Assembly: GCA_001643675.2 (NCBI GenBank)
Contig: LSRY02000024.1
Location: forward strand, 746,001 to 810,000
Direction: 5' to 3'
Source: Monocercomonoides exilis
Taxonomy: Eukaryota; Preaxostyla; Oxymonadida; Polymastigidae
Length of the DNA stretch: 64,000 nt
This document shows positions 11,463 through 22,673 of this stretch, one piece after another. Position numbers and translations under genes: made by a program. Each line of letters starts with the position of its first letter. Positions within the stretch are counted from its first letter, which is position 1. Under the pieces are notes generated by a model. That model had not been told where the DNA came from, ran no database searches, and was given only the letters and a program-made list of their open reading frames with translations.

Positions 11463-12976
11463 CTTACTTACTCATTTATTTATTCCATTAATTTTCATTT
11501 GAATGTTTATTTAATAATTCTATTTGGGCATGATTTTCACAATATAATTAATTAACACTTCAATGTCAATCTTTCTTTCTCCTTCTCTCTTTCTCTTTTT
11601 CCGTTAACTTATTAATTCAATTCAATTCATGAATCCTCCACTGCACAATTGCAATGAAATACAAAAAATAAAAGGCTGGTGGCCAAGACGACTACATCAT
11701 GGTCTTTGCTGAAGCACATAAGAACCCTCGCCCTCTCTGCCGGCTGAAAGGCCACTCGTCGTGGGTGAGGCAGATTGCCTTTGACCCAAACCCGCCTTAT
11801 TCAACCGCAGCATCCTATCGCTCGCCCACAGGGATAGCAAGAGTGTATCAGATGATGACAGGCGGAGAGGATGGGAAGGTGTATCCGTGGGTGTTCAACT
11901 TGAAGAACCTGGATGTGGAGATCACGAGCATCCTGAAGAAGGAGAAGAAGAAAGTGGAAGAGGACAAGCAGAGGCAGCTGGACGAGAAGCTGATGAAGGA
12001 GAAGGAGAAACTGAGGCTGAAGATGGAGATTGAAGCAGACGAGAGGGAAGATGGGCTCAGTCCAGAAGAGAAAGCAGCAGCAGCGTTCAAACGGAGGGAG
12101 CTGCAGAACCTGCTGGAGGAAGAGAGCGAGATGGGGCGGATGAAGCTGAGAGAGAAAGAGCGCAAGAAAAGAGACATTTTGAAGCCAGGAGGCAACATGC
12201 TTGTGCATGAGGCAGAAGACGATGTGGAGAAAGACGAGGCAGATTCGTCGTCTTCTGATTCAAATGCGTCGAGTTCCGATGATGATGATGACTCAGAGAG
12301 CAAGAGCAGCAGCGATGAGAATGAAGAGGACGAGGAGGAGAGAAGGAGGAAAGCAGAAGAAGAAGAGGTGGAGCTGGTAAAAGCGACAGACACGTGGAAG
12401 CCGATTATCACGACGATGACTGGAGGAGATGGGCGGAAGCACAGGCTGAAGATAATTGCGCCTGTGTTTGACGACGAGAGAGGGGGAGGGCCGGCTGGGT
12501 GGGAGCCGACGAAGGCAGAGAAGATGAAGAAGAAGATTCTGGACAAAGATCTGCTGATGCAGCTGCACAGAATAAGGGAGGCGGAGAGAGAGATGGAGAG
12601 GAGGTTTATGGAGGAGCAGCAGAAGTTGGAGAGGGAGACAGAAAGAGACGCAGAAGGAACGAAGTTGGAGCCGAGCAAAACTGGGATTGAAAGCGTTTGT
12701 TAGAATTATTTATTATAGTTTTTTTTCTATTTAAAAAGGAATTTTTATATTAATTTATTCTTTATCTTTTTTTTTTCACTTCTTTCTTTCCTTCTTTTTC
12801 ACGTTCTTTCTCTTATTTTTCTTCTTCTTCTTTTTTCAGACTGTCTTTGAGATGAATGTGCAACCTCAATCACTTTCATTGCCTCCTGCTATTGTCACCA
12901 AGCAGAAGAAGACTCGCTTTTCTGTCTATGGACCTGTTGCGTGGGAGCTGTATCCTGCTCTTGGTTTGTATATAAT

Positions 12977-13016
<40 letters not shown>

Positions 13017-13394
13017 AATTGGATTTTTAATTTGTCTCTTTTCACTTTCTTTTCACTTTCTTTTCACTTTCTTCTTCTTTCTTCTTCTTTCTTCTTCTTT
13101 CTTCTTCTTTCTTCTTTCTTTATTTTCATTCTATTTATTTATTTATTTTTATGTTATATCCTTCAATTAACAATATAAACAACAAAAATTCCTCACAAAA
13201 AATAATGATTCTGACTCGACTTCAACCAAATAACACCAGCACCTGGAAAGCCAATCACGTCTCAGATGCACAATGCCATCACAGGCATCCAATGGGAAAG
13301 GGGGAGACTCGCATTTGTCACCAGCAACAACTGTGTTGTCCTCTATTTTGAGACACACAAGCAGCGGAAGAGAAGAGAAGAGGAAGACTATTGA
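8625..13394 (+). CDS. WDR20/CreC-like WD40 protein with long insertions, seven exons
   Basis: Exons 8625-8738, 8780-9169, 9249-10956, 11239-11405, 11675-12694, 12840-12963 and 13240-13394 join in frame to 1225 residues. WD40 blocks match the WDR20/CreC family in order: SLRIYAF near the N-terminus, LIGRRSGRIDLISLDS, then GFGDGSILGYQI, then DIKFNPLRSYPIFAIT and SGALYCCAWSSDGRLLA, then AGGQDDYIMVF and GHSSWVRQIAFDP, and a final NAITGIQWERGRLAFV blade. WDR20 relatives activate USP12/USP46-type deubiquitinases with UAF1, and fungal CreC acts in carbon catabolite repression. The family is normally about 570-600 residues; here a Pro/Ser/Gly-rich insert (about 180-660) and a charged coiled insert (about 800-1130) double it. 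Four of six introns begin GTTTGT. Intron 4 has a TTTA repeat and intron 6 a 37-T run. Whether it is WDR20 or another WD40 protein is inference from segment order. Confidence 0.7.
12979..13015. repeat. 37-nt poly-T run inside an intron
   Basis: An uninterrupted T run lies just downstream of a GTTTGT donor in the last intron of the WDR20-like gene. It is followed by repeated TTTCAC and TTTCTTC units. Confidence 0.9.
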
Positions 13395-13800
13395 ATTTGC
13401 GTTGTTAGTTGCACTTTATTTATTTATTGATTTGTTTTTAATAAAAAGGAAATGTGAGTTCTTTCTTTTTTTTTCTATTACTGTTTTCATGAATTTCTCA
13501 CTTTTTTTGTTTGTTTTTGCAATGTTTTTTATGAAGATTATATAATATCATTCACTTCATTTGTGTAACATTTCTATTCCAGCATCACAAAGTTCTTTGG
13601 CTTTTATTTTTATTAAAAAAAAACAAGTGATGTTAAAGAAAAAGGAGAAAACATACAGATCTATCGCAAACTAATAAACAAAAACTCTTTGTATCTCGAA
13701 ATTAAAAATGAAAAAAAAAGTTGAATGAATATTCTATTGAAAGGAAGAAAAGTTCAAAACTAATTTTTCAATTTGTTTTCCTCATCAATCCAATTTTCCT
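13395..13800. other. convergent 3' intergenic region
   Basis: About 400 bp between the 3' ends of the WDR20-like gene and the PLP-enzyme gene. It is AT-rich and no gene is seen. Confidence 0.6.
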
Positions 13801-16656
13801 TCACTCCACCTTTATCTTCTCCAGCAGTGCTATTCCATCAGAAGGAAGTGCATACCATCTGATGCTGTCAAACTGCGAAGGATACTGCGGCTGGACACGC
13901 TCTCCACACTCTTTCGAAAGATATGGCAGCAAATGCTCAACAATCGTAACAGCCAAGTCATTAGCCTCTTGCAAATATTGCCATTGTGAAAGTTTATGAG
14001 GCTTCTTGTCTGAAGTGATGGCTTGAGATTCAATTTTTGATTCAGAGTTGTCTTTAACATTCTCATCGGAATTGTTTGAGAGTGCTGGTTGTACCATCCA
14101 CGGCAACATCTCAAGCTCCTCGCCTGTTTGTGTTGCATCACTCAATGTTGAATCCATCGCAATGTTGAAAGAAATATGCGGGAAAGATGACTTCGGTGCA
14201 TTTGAAGGAGTCGAAGAAGACGATGATAAAGAAATTTGATCCAATGATTGTGATTGAGTTTCGTTATCTTCATCAGACTTTGAGAACAGCCAGCCATCTG
14301 CATCAAACAGTGAGTGAAGCCACGTGACTTTGCTGTCGCTTCTGAGTGACACTCCACAGCCTCTTCCTTCCACATCATCTTTTTCCTCTTCGCTCTTCTT
14401 TATTTGCCAGAGCAGCCCACGGTGCAGAAGGCGATGGCAGAGCAATGGGTGATCCGCAGCCAGCAGAGGAACTGCCTTGAAAAAGCGGAGAACATCGTTT
14501 TGCCTCATTTGATGTGTTGCTTGGCTGTTATCTGGCAAGCAGGACAAATAGAGTGCTTTGCACACATCCTTGTTGCCCATGCGCAGTCCGATGCAGCGCC
14601 ACCAAGAGCTCCTGTTCATCATCGAATACAGACAAAGCATAACAGCCCCATACTTCGCCACCCACGCAATGCACGAGAGAACATAGTCAACCTCTTCGTC
14701 AGTCATCAGATAGTGGAGCGAGACTCTTGTCAACCCAGGCTGCACATCCATCCTCTTCCCTTCCCATTCTCCCCATTCTTCTCTTTTCAAAGGGCACCTT
14801 CTTTCTTTCTTCTCCTCCCAAAGTGCATCCCAGGAAGCAGATATCTCGTCCAGCGGTGCGCCTTCGCAGCAGAGCTGGAGGAAGCGCGAGTGTTTTGTGT
14901 CGATGTGGAGCAGCCGGTGGATAAGGTTTCCTGAGCAGAGGCAGCCCGACCGCACTTGGATGCCAAAGAGGTCCGACAGAAGAGCGCACACAAAATTTGG
15001 GTGAAGGAACTGAGGGGTGTGGTGTGATGCTGTCTGGGAATCGAACATGCTGAAGTTTGCAGGGTCGATCCGCTGGGGAAAGAAATCAGAGTGAAGTGGT
15101 TGATGAGATGATTGTGAAGTGAATGAAAGTGAAGACGGCATTCGAATAAGAAATGAAAAAATGGGGATGTGCCATGCTGGAATGTCTGCTTCAGATGCAT
15201 TGTGTTCATTTTGATGATAGCCTTCATCATCATCTTCTTCATCACCATCACCATCACCATCAATTGTTGCATCTTTCATCCCTTCTTTGGACGCCTCCTC
15301 TTTCTTTTCCTTCGCAAACGGGCCTGTGAAGAGCACAACGCCGTCTTCTGTGCCGAGTGTTTCCTTCACTTTGTTGCATATTTCAAGCTCTCTCTTCCGA
15401 ATCCATTCAACTCCAACACTCTCCTTCAAAGCCAGCGCCATCGCGCCGCGCACAATCGAAATCGCTGAGGCTGTTCCTGGTTCTTCTCTGGTCTCCAGCG
15501 AAGACTCAAACGATGGAAACAGAGAAGAAGACGAAAAATACACTGTCCCTCCTCCAGGCGCAGACGGAGGCTGGGTGTGTGGAACTGGAAAAGAGGAAGA
15601 ATGCAAAGAAGAAGAAGAACAAGATGAACATGACGAAGAAGAAGAAAGCAATGATGATGATGATGAAACAGCTGAAGATGGTGAAGATGGTGAAGACCAA
15701 ATTGATGCGAGCGATGTTTGATGAGGCGAGTAGCTTGTAATTCGACGATGAAATGCAAGCACCCCAGGAGACTGCATTCCCGCACCCACAAACTTGTGCA
15801 TCGAGAAAAAGACACCGTCCGGAAACGCAAAATTACGAAACTTTTTCCGATCCATTGGAATGTAGCCTTTGCTATTATCTGAAGGGCAATCCGACGTTTC
15901 ATTGAAAGAATAAGTTGAGAAGTCTGCTCTGCTAACTCCTCGATGAGAAAAAGATCTTAGATTTGATGCACCAAGGTCTATGTTTTCGTACGGGGCTGAA
16001 GTAGCGAAGTCAAAAAAAGCCAATCCATCAAATTGATGCATGAGTAAGCACAAATCGCTTACGTTATCTGAAATTCCTGTTATATTGGACGTCGCTGTAA
16101 AAAAACCAAATTTAAATGGAGATTTTTCATGTTCAATTAGTCTTTGATGGAGAAAATGCCGATCAGTTTTGCCACTGTCATCAAGTGGAATAAAAACAAT
16201 TTCGCAGTTAATGTAAAAAAATGGAAGTGTTGTTGAATGGTGTCCAATCACAGATATAAAGATAACGGGCTTTATTTTTGTAAAAAGATATATTTTTTCA
16301 ATTTCGATAATGTCAATCAATTTTCGCATACATTCTGTTGCACCTGATCCACAAAAAATAATTGCATGATCGGTTTCTGTCGCTTTCAGGCTCTGACGAA
16401 AATAACTTCGACTTTGTTCAACCAGATGAGTCGTTTGCAAACTTGTCCAAGAACATGTACTATGAGGATTTCCACATATTGGAAGGATTTTTTGTGCAAT
16501 TGCAGATTCAATAAATGTCATACTCCTTGCAGTAGCAGTCCAATCACAATATGAAATCTTTCGATCACCAAAAGGAAGATCTACGCCAGTGCAAGCGTTT
16601 CTACCAATAATATTACATTGCAAATAATCTATCAGTTTTTCATGAGGTCCGTTCAT
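13801..16656 (-). CDS. class V PLP-dependent aminotransferase / cysteine-desulfurase-like enzyme
   Basis: Single ORF of 951 residues from the ATG at 16656. The frame is open a little further upstream, but only with a non-ATG start and into the histone H4 promoter. Early blocks fit the family: YCDWTATAR, then NPHSTCSW, then HAIIFCGSGATECMRKL. The PLP lysine is K288 in the block SMHKFVGAGMQSPGVLAF. A second block, GIQVRSGCLCSGNLIHRLL (C572 and C574), resembles the cysteine loop of desulfurase-like members, and VSLHYLMTDEEVDYVL closes the fold. Class V enzymes of this subgroup are cytosolic and mostly uncharacterised; sulfur transfer is possible but unproven. It does not look like a plain SufS or NifS. 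Two acidic or Ser-rich inserts (about 320-390 and 480-500) and a C-terminal extension of some 200 residues explain the length. It is divergent from histone H4. Confidence 0.75.
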   Translation of the reverse strand: MNGPHEKLIDYLQCNIIGRNACTGVDLPFGDRKISYCDWTATARSMTFIESAIAQKILPICGNPHSTCSWTSLQTTHLVEQSRSYFRQSLKATETDHAIIFCGSGATECMRKLIDIIEIEKIYLFTKIKPVIFISVIGHHSTTLPFFYINCEIVFIPLDDSGKTDRHFLHQRLIEHEKSPFKFGFFTATSNITGISDNVSDLCLLMHQFDGLAFFDFATSAPYENIDLGASNLRSFSHRGVSRADFSTYSFNETSDCPSDNSKGYIPMDRKKFRNFAFPDGVFFSMHKFVGAGMQSPGVLAFHRRITSYSPHQTSLASIWSSPSSPSSAVSSSSSLLSSSSSCSSCSSSSLHSSSFPVPHTQPPSAPGGGTVYFSSSSLFPSFESSLETREEPGTASAISIVRGAMALALKESVGVEWIRKRELEICNKVKETLGTEDGVVLFTGPFAKEKKEEASKEGMKDATIDGDGDGDEEDDDEGYHQNEHNASEADIPAWHIPIFSFLIRMPSSLSFTSQSSHQPLHSDFFPQRIDPANFSMFDSQTASHHTPQFLHPNFVCALLSDLFGIQVRSGCLCSGNLIHRLLHIDTKHSRFLQLCCEGAPLDEISASWDALWEEKKERRCPLKREEWGEWEGKRMDVQPGLTRVSLHYLMTDEEVDYVLSCIAWVAKYGAVMLCLYSMMNRSSWWRCIGLRMGNKDVCKALYLSCLPDNSQATHQMRQNDVLRFFKAVPLLAADHPLLCHRLLHRGLLWQIKKSEEEKDDVEGRGCGVSLRSDSKVTWLHSLFDADGWLFSKSDEDNETQSQSLDQISLSSSSSTPSNAPKSSFPHISFNIAMDSTLSDATQTGEELEMLPWMVQPALSNNSDENVKDNSESKIESQAITSDKKPHKLSQWQYLQEANDLAVTIVEHLLPYLSKECGERVQPQYPSQFDSIRWYALPSDGIALLEKIKVE

Positions 16657-16801
16657 ATATCTGACTAATTTAAAAGAATTGAATATTTTATTTTGGGTTA
16701 TGGACAATTATGTAATTAAGGTTTGAAAATATATTATATAAAAGCGCAAATCTCTTTTCTGAAAATCAATTGATTTTATCATTAAAACCTTATTATAAAA
16801 C
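16657..16801. promoter_or_regulatory. divergent promoter with TATA-like box for histone H4
   Basis: 145 bp between the start of the PLP enzyme (minus) and the H4 ATG (16802). A TATA-like element, TATATAAAAG, lies at 16735-16744, about 58 bp upstream of the H4 ATG. Its distance and position suggest it serves H4; this is inference. Confidence 0.45.
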
Positions 16802-17119
16802 ATGTCTGGACGTGGAAAAGGTGGAAAAGGAGGAAAAGGTATCGGAAAAACCGGAGCAAAGGGATATCGCAAGCTTCGTGATAACATCCAAGGAATTACA
16901 AAACCAGCAATCCGCCGTCTTGCACGCAGAGGAGGCGTGAAAAGAATCTCAAACCTTATCTATGATGAAACAAGGATCATCTTAAAAATGTTCCTTGAAG
17001 GAATCATTCGTGATGCTGTGACATACACAGAACATGCCAGAAGGAAGACAGTTACCGCCATGGATATTGTCTACTCACTTAAACGCCAAGGAAGAACACT
17101 TTATGGCTTTGGCGCATAA
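16802..17119 (+). CDS. histone H4
   Basis: Intronless ORF of 105 residues, nearly identical to canonical H4 through the histone fold ([19 protein letters not shown], then [15 protein letters not shown], ending GRTLYGFGA). It packages DNA as part of the H3-H4 tetramer in nucleosomes. The tail begins [20 protein letters not shown], two residues longer than the usual 103-residue protein, and the K20 region reads GYRKLRDN instead of RHRKVLRDN. Such tail changes are common in divergent protists. No metazoan-type 3' histone stem-loop was seen after the stop, so the mRNA is probably polyadenylated (inference). Confidence 0.97.
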   Translation: MSGRGKGGKGGKGIGKTGAKGYRKLRDNIQGITKPAIRRLARRGGVKRISNLIYDETRIILKMFLEGIIRDAVTYTEHARRKTVTAMDIVYSLKRQGRTLYGFGA

Positions 17120-17392
17120 ATGATGATTTTTGTTTTTTTAAAATTTTTTCTATTTTGTGTTTTTTTAACACAGTATTATTTCATGTAGTTTAATTAATAA
17201 TAAATTAATATCATAAATATATTGGGCATTTTTTATTATGATTTCATTGTTAATGAATAGAGGAAAAAGTGTTATTATTTGCAAAGGAAAAAAGAGTATT
17301 TTATGGAATCAAATTTAAACCAAACAATCGTTAAATGATCTTTTCCAACATTAAAGTGTCATTTCTTTATTTTTTTCTAAAAAGCTTTTTTC

Positions 17393-19122
17393 ATGGCGAG
17401 GAAGAAAATAAAGAATGATAAAAAATATTCTAAAAATGATTGGAAAACTTCCAAGAGAAAAAGAGGAAAAAAGGAGCACAACAAAATATCTATAAGCGCA
17501 GTCTGATATTGTTTTCAATCTTGATTCAATTAAGTATTTGTTTTGTGCACTTTACATCAAAATTTAAGGACATTGAAACATTAGAAAAAGAGCTAAGCCC
17601 ATTAGGATTTTATATTCGCGACGTTGTGATGGACGGAAATTGTTTTTTTCGGTTTATTTTCTCATGTTTAGTTGAAATATCAAACTTTAACGGAATGATT
17701 AAATGTCAGTGCATGTTCTGATCAGCTCTTTGGAACAGAGGTTAAACATTTACAGCTTCGCAAACGTGTTGTAGCTTATATAAAATTTAATGAAGAAGAT
17801 TTTTCTCCTTTCCTCGATGAAGAAGATCCATTTGATACATATATTAAGGATATGTCAGAAGATGGAACTTGGGCAGATAATTTAACTATTCAAGCTCTTT
17901 CGCTTTGCATGGGTGTTAATCTTTCGATATTTCAACCAAGCAAACCACGCTGGGAAGTTCTGAATGGATTTCCTTCGAACTTAAGAATTGGATATGTTGG
18001 AGAATCTCATTATGTGTCAATAAGATACAAAACTGAAAAATCACCTGAGCAGGGAATTGAACATTTCACAATGTCTTTGGAAGATATGAAAAAAGCTAAA
18101 GAGAAGAGCAATGCCGTTGAGCAGGAGGATTCGGAAGAATCGATAGAGCATCTCTCAAAGCGAAAAAGAGACAAAATAAAACGAGAGAAAGAAAAAGCAG
18201 CAAAGGAGTGTTCTCCTCAGCAAGGCAAGAAATCAAAGTGGGCAGATTCTGTTAGCTTTTTAAAAAGAACAGCAAAAATTGATGATGAAGATTTAATAGA
18301 AAGCACTTTGTCAATGTGTTCTGGCGATGTTGGAACAGCTTTATCAATTTTGATTGAAACAAAAAAAACAAAGGAATCTGGGGCTTCATCGTCCACAACG
18401 CCATCTTCGGCAGATCCACCATTTTTTGATGCAAGTGAAAGTTCTCTTCTTGTTGACGATACCGATGTTGAAGCAGCAATTGCAGCTTCTTTATCTTTAC
18501 TCGATATTTCTTCTTCTTCTTCGTCTTCATCGTCATCGTCATCATCATCATCATCATCATCTTCTTCTTCTTCTTCTTCTTCTTCTTCTTCTTCTTCTTC
18601 TTCCAATTCAACTCAGCCTTCTTTTTTTGCTTCTGATGGAAATAATTCAGAGAATAACAATTCTTTTCCAAACGCTAAATCAGATGTCGATTCGCTTGAT
18701 GAAGGATTTTCTTCGGAAAGCGATTCCTCAGAAGAAAAAAGTAAAAGTCAAAAAAAACGAGGAAGAAAAGTGAAGTTTACAAGAGTAGATAAAAAAAGAA
18801 TGAAAAAAGAAAGAGCAATGGAAAGAAAACAAAAGGAGCTTGCAGCCAGAAGAGCTGAAGAAGAGCAATCGAAGGTTTGAACTATTTTAGTTGGTTTCAT
18901 TCGAATATTTTTTTCCTCCTTTCACAATAGAGAAGTAAAGGCAATAAAAACCAAAAGAAAAACAAGAAGCCACCTGAGAATACAAATTACCCTTCTTCGT
19001 CTTCTTCTGCCTCTTCTTCTGCCTCTTCTTCTGCCTCTTCTTCTGCCTCTTCTTCTGTGACGGATGATGAGCAACCTCTTCCTCCAGTTCTTATACCGCA
19101 CACAACTGCATTGGCTATTTGA
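17393..19122 (+). CDS. OTU-family deubiquitinase (OTUD3-like), four exons
   Basis: Exons 17393-17500, 17569-17651, 17710-18874 and 18931-19122 join in frame to 515 residues. A basic N-terminus (MARKKIKNDKK) leads into the OTU domain (about 37-170). The catalytic block is VVMDGNCFFRACSDQLFGTE, with D58 and the nucleophile C61; the later helix reads EDFSPFLDE and SEDGTWADNLTIQALS. The catalytic His is H164 in GESHYVSI. A UBA-like helical segment follows (DEDLIESTLSMCSGDVGTAL, about 270-290), then a long poly-Ser run and a Lys-rich tail. OTU enzymes cleave ubiquitin chains in cytosol or nucleus. The spliced start is preferred over an unspliced frame with a spurious hydrophobic leader, because the 68-nt and 58-nt introns restore the family sequence exactly. 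Confidence 0.85.
18508..18603 (+). repeat. trinucleotide microsatellite encoding poly-serine
   Basis: TCT, TCA and TCG codons alternate in blocks for about 95 nt within the OTU gene. The DNA repeat changes unit while serine is kept, so selection or slippage keeps the frame. Confidence 0.85.
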
Positions 19123-20352
19123 TTTTAAAAATTAATGTTGTTGATTTTCTTCAACTTTTAGTGGGTTTTATGGTATTGTTTGTTTTTTGACACTTGTGCT
19201 TGTTTATTGAAAACAAGTATTTTATCTTTTCTTTCGCATTTCACGCAATATTAATGCACTTGTTTTTTAAATGAAAATATTATTGGTAATAGTCGATTTT
19301 TATAATGTTCGAATCTTTTAATATTTTCGACAGAGTGCTTTGTGGTGCCATATGTGCAAAAACTGGAAATACATTTGTTTATTGTTTTTAAAAAAACCCT
19401 TCACATGTTTTTTATTTTTTTTGCTTTGAATCAACAAATAATTAACTTCTTTATTCAGCACTTTTCAAAATTCTCTTTCTTCAGCTTTCTTTTTAAAAAA
19501 ATAGTTTTTATGTACCTCATTTGAAAAATAGAATAAAATTCCTATGAAAAATGTTTTAGTCAAAAAAAAAGTTATTGATGGGGAAAAAAAAGTTGAGAAA
19601 TTTCAGACAAAAGTGAAAAATAATAATCGATACGTCACTCACATTTCCTCTTTCCAACTTACGACATATTTCATATCCATTTATTAGAAACAATTTATAA
19701 AAATACTGAAAGAATGAATTTGTCCACATTCTAATAGATTACTTTTCACAAACATGTTTGTTTTTCAAATGAACTCAATCGAATTTAAATGTTTTTGGTA
19801 TATTGCAATAAGCACGAACTATTCGAATAAATATGAGTTCATTTTAAAAAACTGAGTTTGTTTAATAAGAAAAATCTATTCATAACTCATCAATTCATAT
19901 ACAATTGTCAATTTGGTGAAATAGCAAAAATTCTAAAAAAATTAAATGCTTTAATGAAAAAAATATTCAAAAATAATAAAAAATTAAGTGCATAAACATT
20001 GACAAAACTCAAAACTCCAAAAACAAAAAGATCATTGAATTATCATCAAATCTTTGATCACAAAAATTGAACAAAACATTCAAGATCTTTTATTGAAAAA
20101 AAAATTAAACTAAAACTAAATCAAGTTTAAATTAAAGTTAAAAAGAAAAAAAATTAAAAAAATAAAAATATGAAAAATAAAAAGGTACTTTCAGAAACAA
20201 TATATTTTTCAATTTACAGAGATTTCAACATTTTTTAATTAAAAAAAATGCTTTTATCACTTTAAAATTATGTTCCCGATTAACAAAATGGTTACCTATA
20301 AATAACCAACTCAATTAAATTTGTGCATCAAGATGAAATACATATCATTTTC
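19123..20352. other. AT-rich intergenic DNA, nothing recognised
   Basis: About 1.2 kb between the OTU gene and the 3' end of family copy A. It is very AT-rich with short A and T runs. No coding frame or structured repeat was found by eye. Confidence 0.6.
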
Positions 20353-21846
20353 TCAAAATTCCATAAAATGATCCACGATACCTGCATAAACAAAATAACA
20401 AAAATACTTGTTTCTCGAATAAACTAATGGTTTGCAAAGACTCGTGTTAATATCTTCATATCCCTCCTCTTCCAACTTTTCAACCATCTTCTGTTTTGTT
20501 GCTTTTCTTTCTGCGTCATCAGTTTCATTTTCCTCATTTCCTTCCAAAGAAATTGAAATTTCCTTCAAGAATTTAAAAAACATATATGAAATAATGTCAT
20601 CCAATGTTGATCGCTGAAGTTCCTCCATAAAGAAATCAATGGCTCCACCTTTCAGCAAATCATTGACAACTGGTAAAACCGGCTGATGTTTCATCATATC
20701 AAAGAAGGTGCTACAACATTCCCTGACAAATATTTTATGTGTATCTATTGTAGCTCTGCACAGGCTAGTCATGCAAGAAATCAATTCGATAAACTTTTCG
20801 ACTCGAAATTTGCAAGAATAAAAGAAATAGTGAATCATACATAGCCATCTTTCAACAATCACAATATCGTTTATTTTCATTCTTTTCATTTCTTCGTCTT
20901 TTTCATTATTCTTCCAATCAATAGATCCTGCAAGCTTTTTCACTTCGCTCGCTGCTTCTCTCACAAAATGCAGATCATTTATTATGACTGTTTCCAATTT
21001 GCTATTGAAAAATAATCTGCGCATCAAAAACATCCAAGCAAAATTATAGGCAAAATGAGTGAGGTTGCGATGCTCTTGATGATATTTGATAATCTCTTTG
21101 ATTTCATTCAAATATATTTCTTGCTTGATTGTCTGGAAATACATATATGTGCACAAAAAAAGAAAAAGAAAAAAGAAAGGAAAGAAAAGAAAAGAAAAGA
21201 AAAGAAAATACAATAACATCAAAAAGAAATCCGTAAACAGTCATACGACATATTCGCTAATGCAACTCAAAGAAAACAAAGCTATTTCCGCTTCTTTCTG
21301 AGTTTCTTCGTTTTCATCCTTTTTCAAGGAAACTTTAAGAATAAAATGCATACACATTGGAGCCATTTCAAATGAAGTGTGGACATGATTCAGTAAAAGA
21401 TAACATTCGCAGAGATCAACAAGAAGTCTTTCGTTCTTTTCTTCTTTCTTCTTCTCTTCATCAAAAATCATCTCTTGAATTCGATCGTGAAGCAAAGAAT
21501 TGCTAAAACTTTCGTTCTCATTTTCCTTCTTTATTTTGCAATAGCCAATGCGCTTCATCAACAAAACTGCATTTCCCATTGATAATTTCTTTTCTTCAAT
21601 CATTTTCAGTATATCATCGAACAGCTTTGTAGTAAAAGAAGACAGATATTCATTTTCATCTAATTTATTCACTAATTCATTTATTTCTTCAATTTTTTCT
21701 TTCTCTTCTTCTTCATTACAATGTTCAAGTTCAGAAAACAACTCTTCAAATAAATAAAATAAAAAATAAAATCTCAACAATCAAGGATTCAAATGCAACA
21801 ATTAGCACATACCATTGAACTTTTTTGTGTTGTAAGTCTCCTGCAA
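20353..21846 (-). CDS. lineage-specific helical family, copy A (usual start codon lost)
   Basis: Exons 21846-21813, 21743-21247 and 21132-20353 join in frame (437 codons). Family landmarks in order are NTKKFNELFSELEHC, KMIEEKKLSMGNAVLLMKR, ERLLVDLCECYLLLNH, IYLNEIKEIIKYHQEH, NDLHFVREAASE, VVNDLLKGGAIDFFMEELQR and EEEGYEDINTSL. The protein is almost all helix and resembles ARM/HEAT-type solenoids, but no known domain was recognised and the function is unknown. It lacks a signal peptide or membrane segment. At the place where copy B has ATG CAG GAG, copy A has one extra T (ATTGCAG), so the first codon would be TTG. Otherwise the frame is open, and the last exon has the same 780-nt length as in copy B. 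It may be silent, or use an upstream exon with MNAYNF. Confidence 0.65.
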
Positions 21847-21904
21847 TTTTTCAAAAACACATTGCGAACAAAAAACAATGGAATTTGAACATTTACATTG
21901 AAAT

Positions 21905-22063
21905 CGCAAAAGTTTGGAAAGCAGAAACAGATAAAAAATAAAACCTCAAAAAAGTCATTAAAATTATATGCATTCATACTGTGTCTTTTTGCACTTGCAT
22001 TTTTGGAAAAGGATAATGAAGAAAAGCAAAGCTTTATCTTTTTCCGATTGTTATAATGGATTT
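21905..22063 (-). repeat. 159-bp upstream block of copy A, nearly identical in copy B
   Basis: Aligned without gaps to 24151-24309, only 2 of 159 positions differ. The block starts about 60 bp upstream of the usual start region and contains an ATG followed by codons for MNAYNF. It is far better conserved than the coding exons it precedes (protein identity between copies is roughly 60 percent by eye). It is a candidate shared promoter, 5' exon or gene-conversion tract. Confidence 0.85.
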
Positions 22064-22104
22064 CACGAGCAAAATGTATTATTCAGTTTTTTTTTTGTTG
22101 AAAA

Positions 22105-22300
22105 AATAGGACGAAATTTTTCACATCATGAATTTTGTTCCGCACAATGCTTTCAAATATTTTTCTCAAGTTTAAAAATATTCAATATTTTTTTGCATGG
22201 GAATGCAAAACTTATAATGACAAGATGGGAGAAATTTTAAGGAACAAATCGTTATTTTTTCATAAAAGCAAGAATATAGCACCAATTCGAATTAATGCAC
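22105..22300. repeat. degenerate dispersed repeat, copy 1
   Basis: Shares an ordered series of matches with 42740-42955: ATGAATTTTGTTCC, then TTTCTCA, then GAATGC, then GGAACAAATCGTT, then AAGCAAGAAT. Spacing is similar in both. It looks like an old dispersed repeat or mobile-element remnant and shows no coding frame. Confidence 0.5.
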
Positions 22301-22673
22301 AAAAACGGAAAATCATTTAAACTTCACGAGTTTCCTTTTTTTATTATTTAAAAAATGAATGATACCTTATTTGAACGAAACATATGAGTGAAAATTACTT
22401 TTCGAACAAAAAAGAGAAAAGTCCGATAATTTAAAAAAATCAAAAAACAATAATTTTCTTTTGAATGATTGATATGTAATTTATGGTTTGTCATAATAAA
22501 CTACCAAAAAAGGAGAGAAAAGATATTTCAATTTGATATAACGATTTTTTAGGGCGTTGAACAAACTAATGAATTGCAAATTTTTAAATAACTGCTTTCA
22601 GTTTTGTGAAATGATGAAAAAATAAAAATGAAATATTAAATTTGGGTTACAGAATGAAATGTATTTCATTTTC

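Noticed and set aside
15601-15720. GAA/GAT repeat read on plus as an acidic ORF
   Set aside because: It is the complement of a Ser-rich insert in the PLP enzyme; the minus frame is continuous with conserved blocks on both sides.
17440-17721. Unspliced reading of the OTU gene with a hydrophobic N-terminus
   Set aside because: The hydrophobic stretch is the translated intron 17501-17568; splicing gives a basic N-terminus and the exact OTU sequence.
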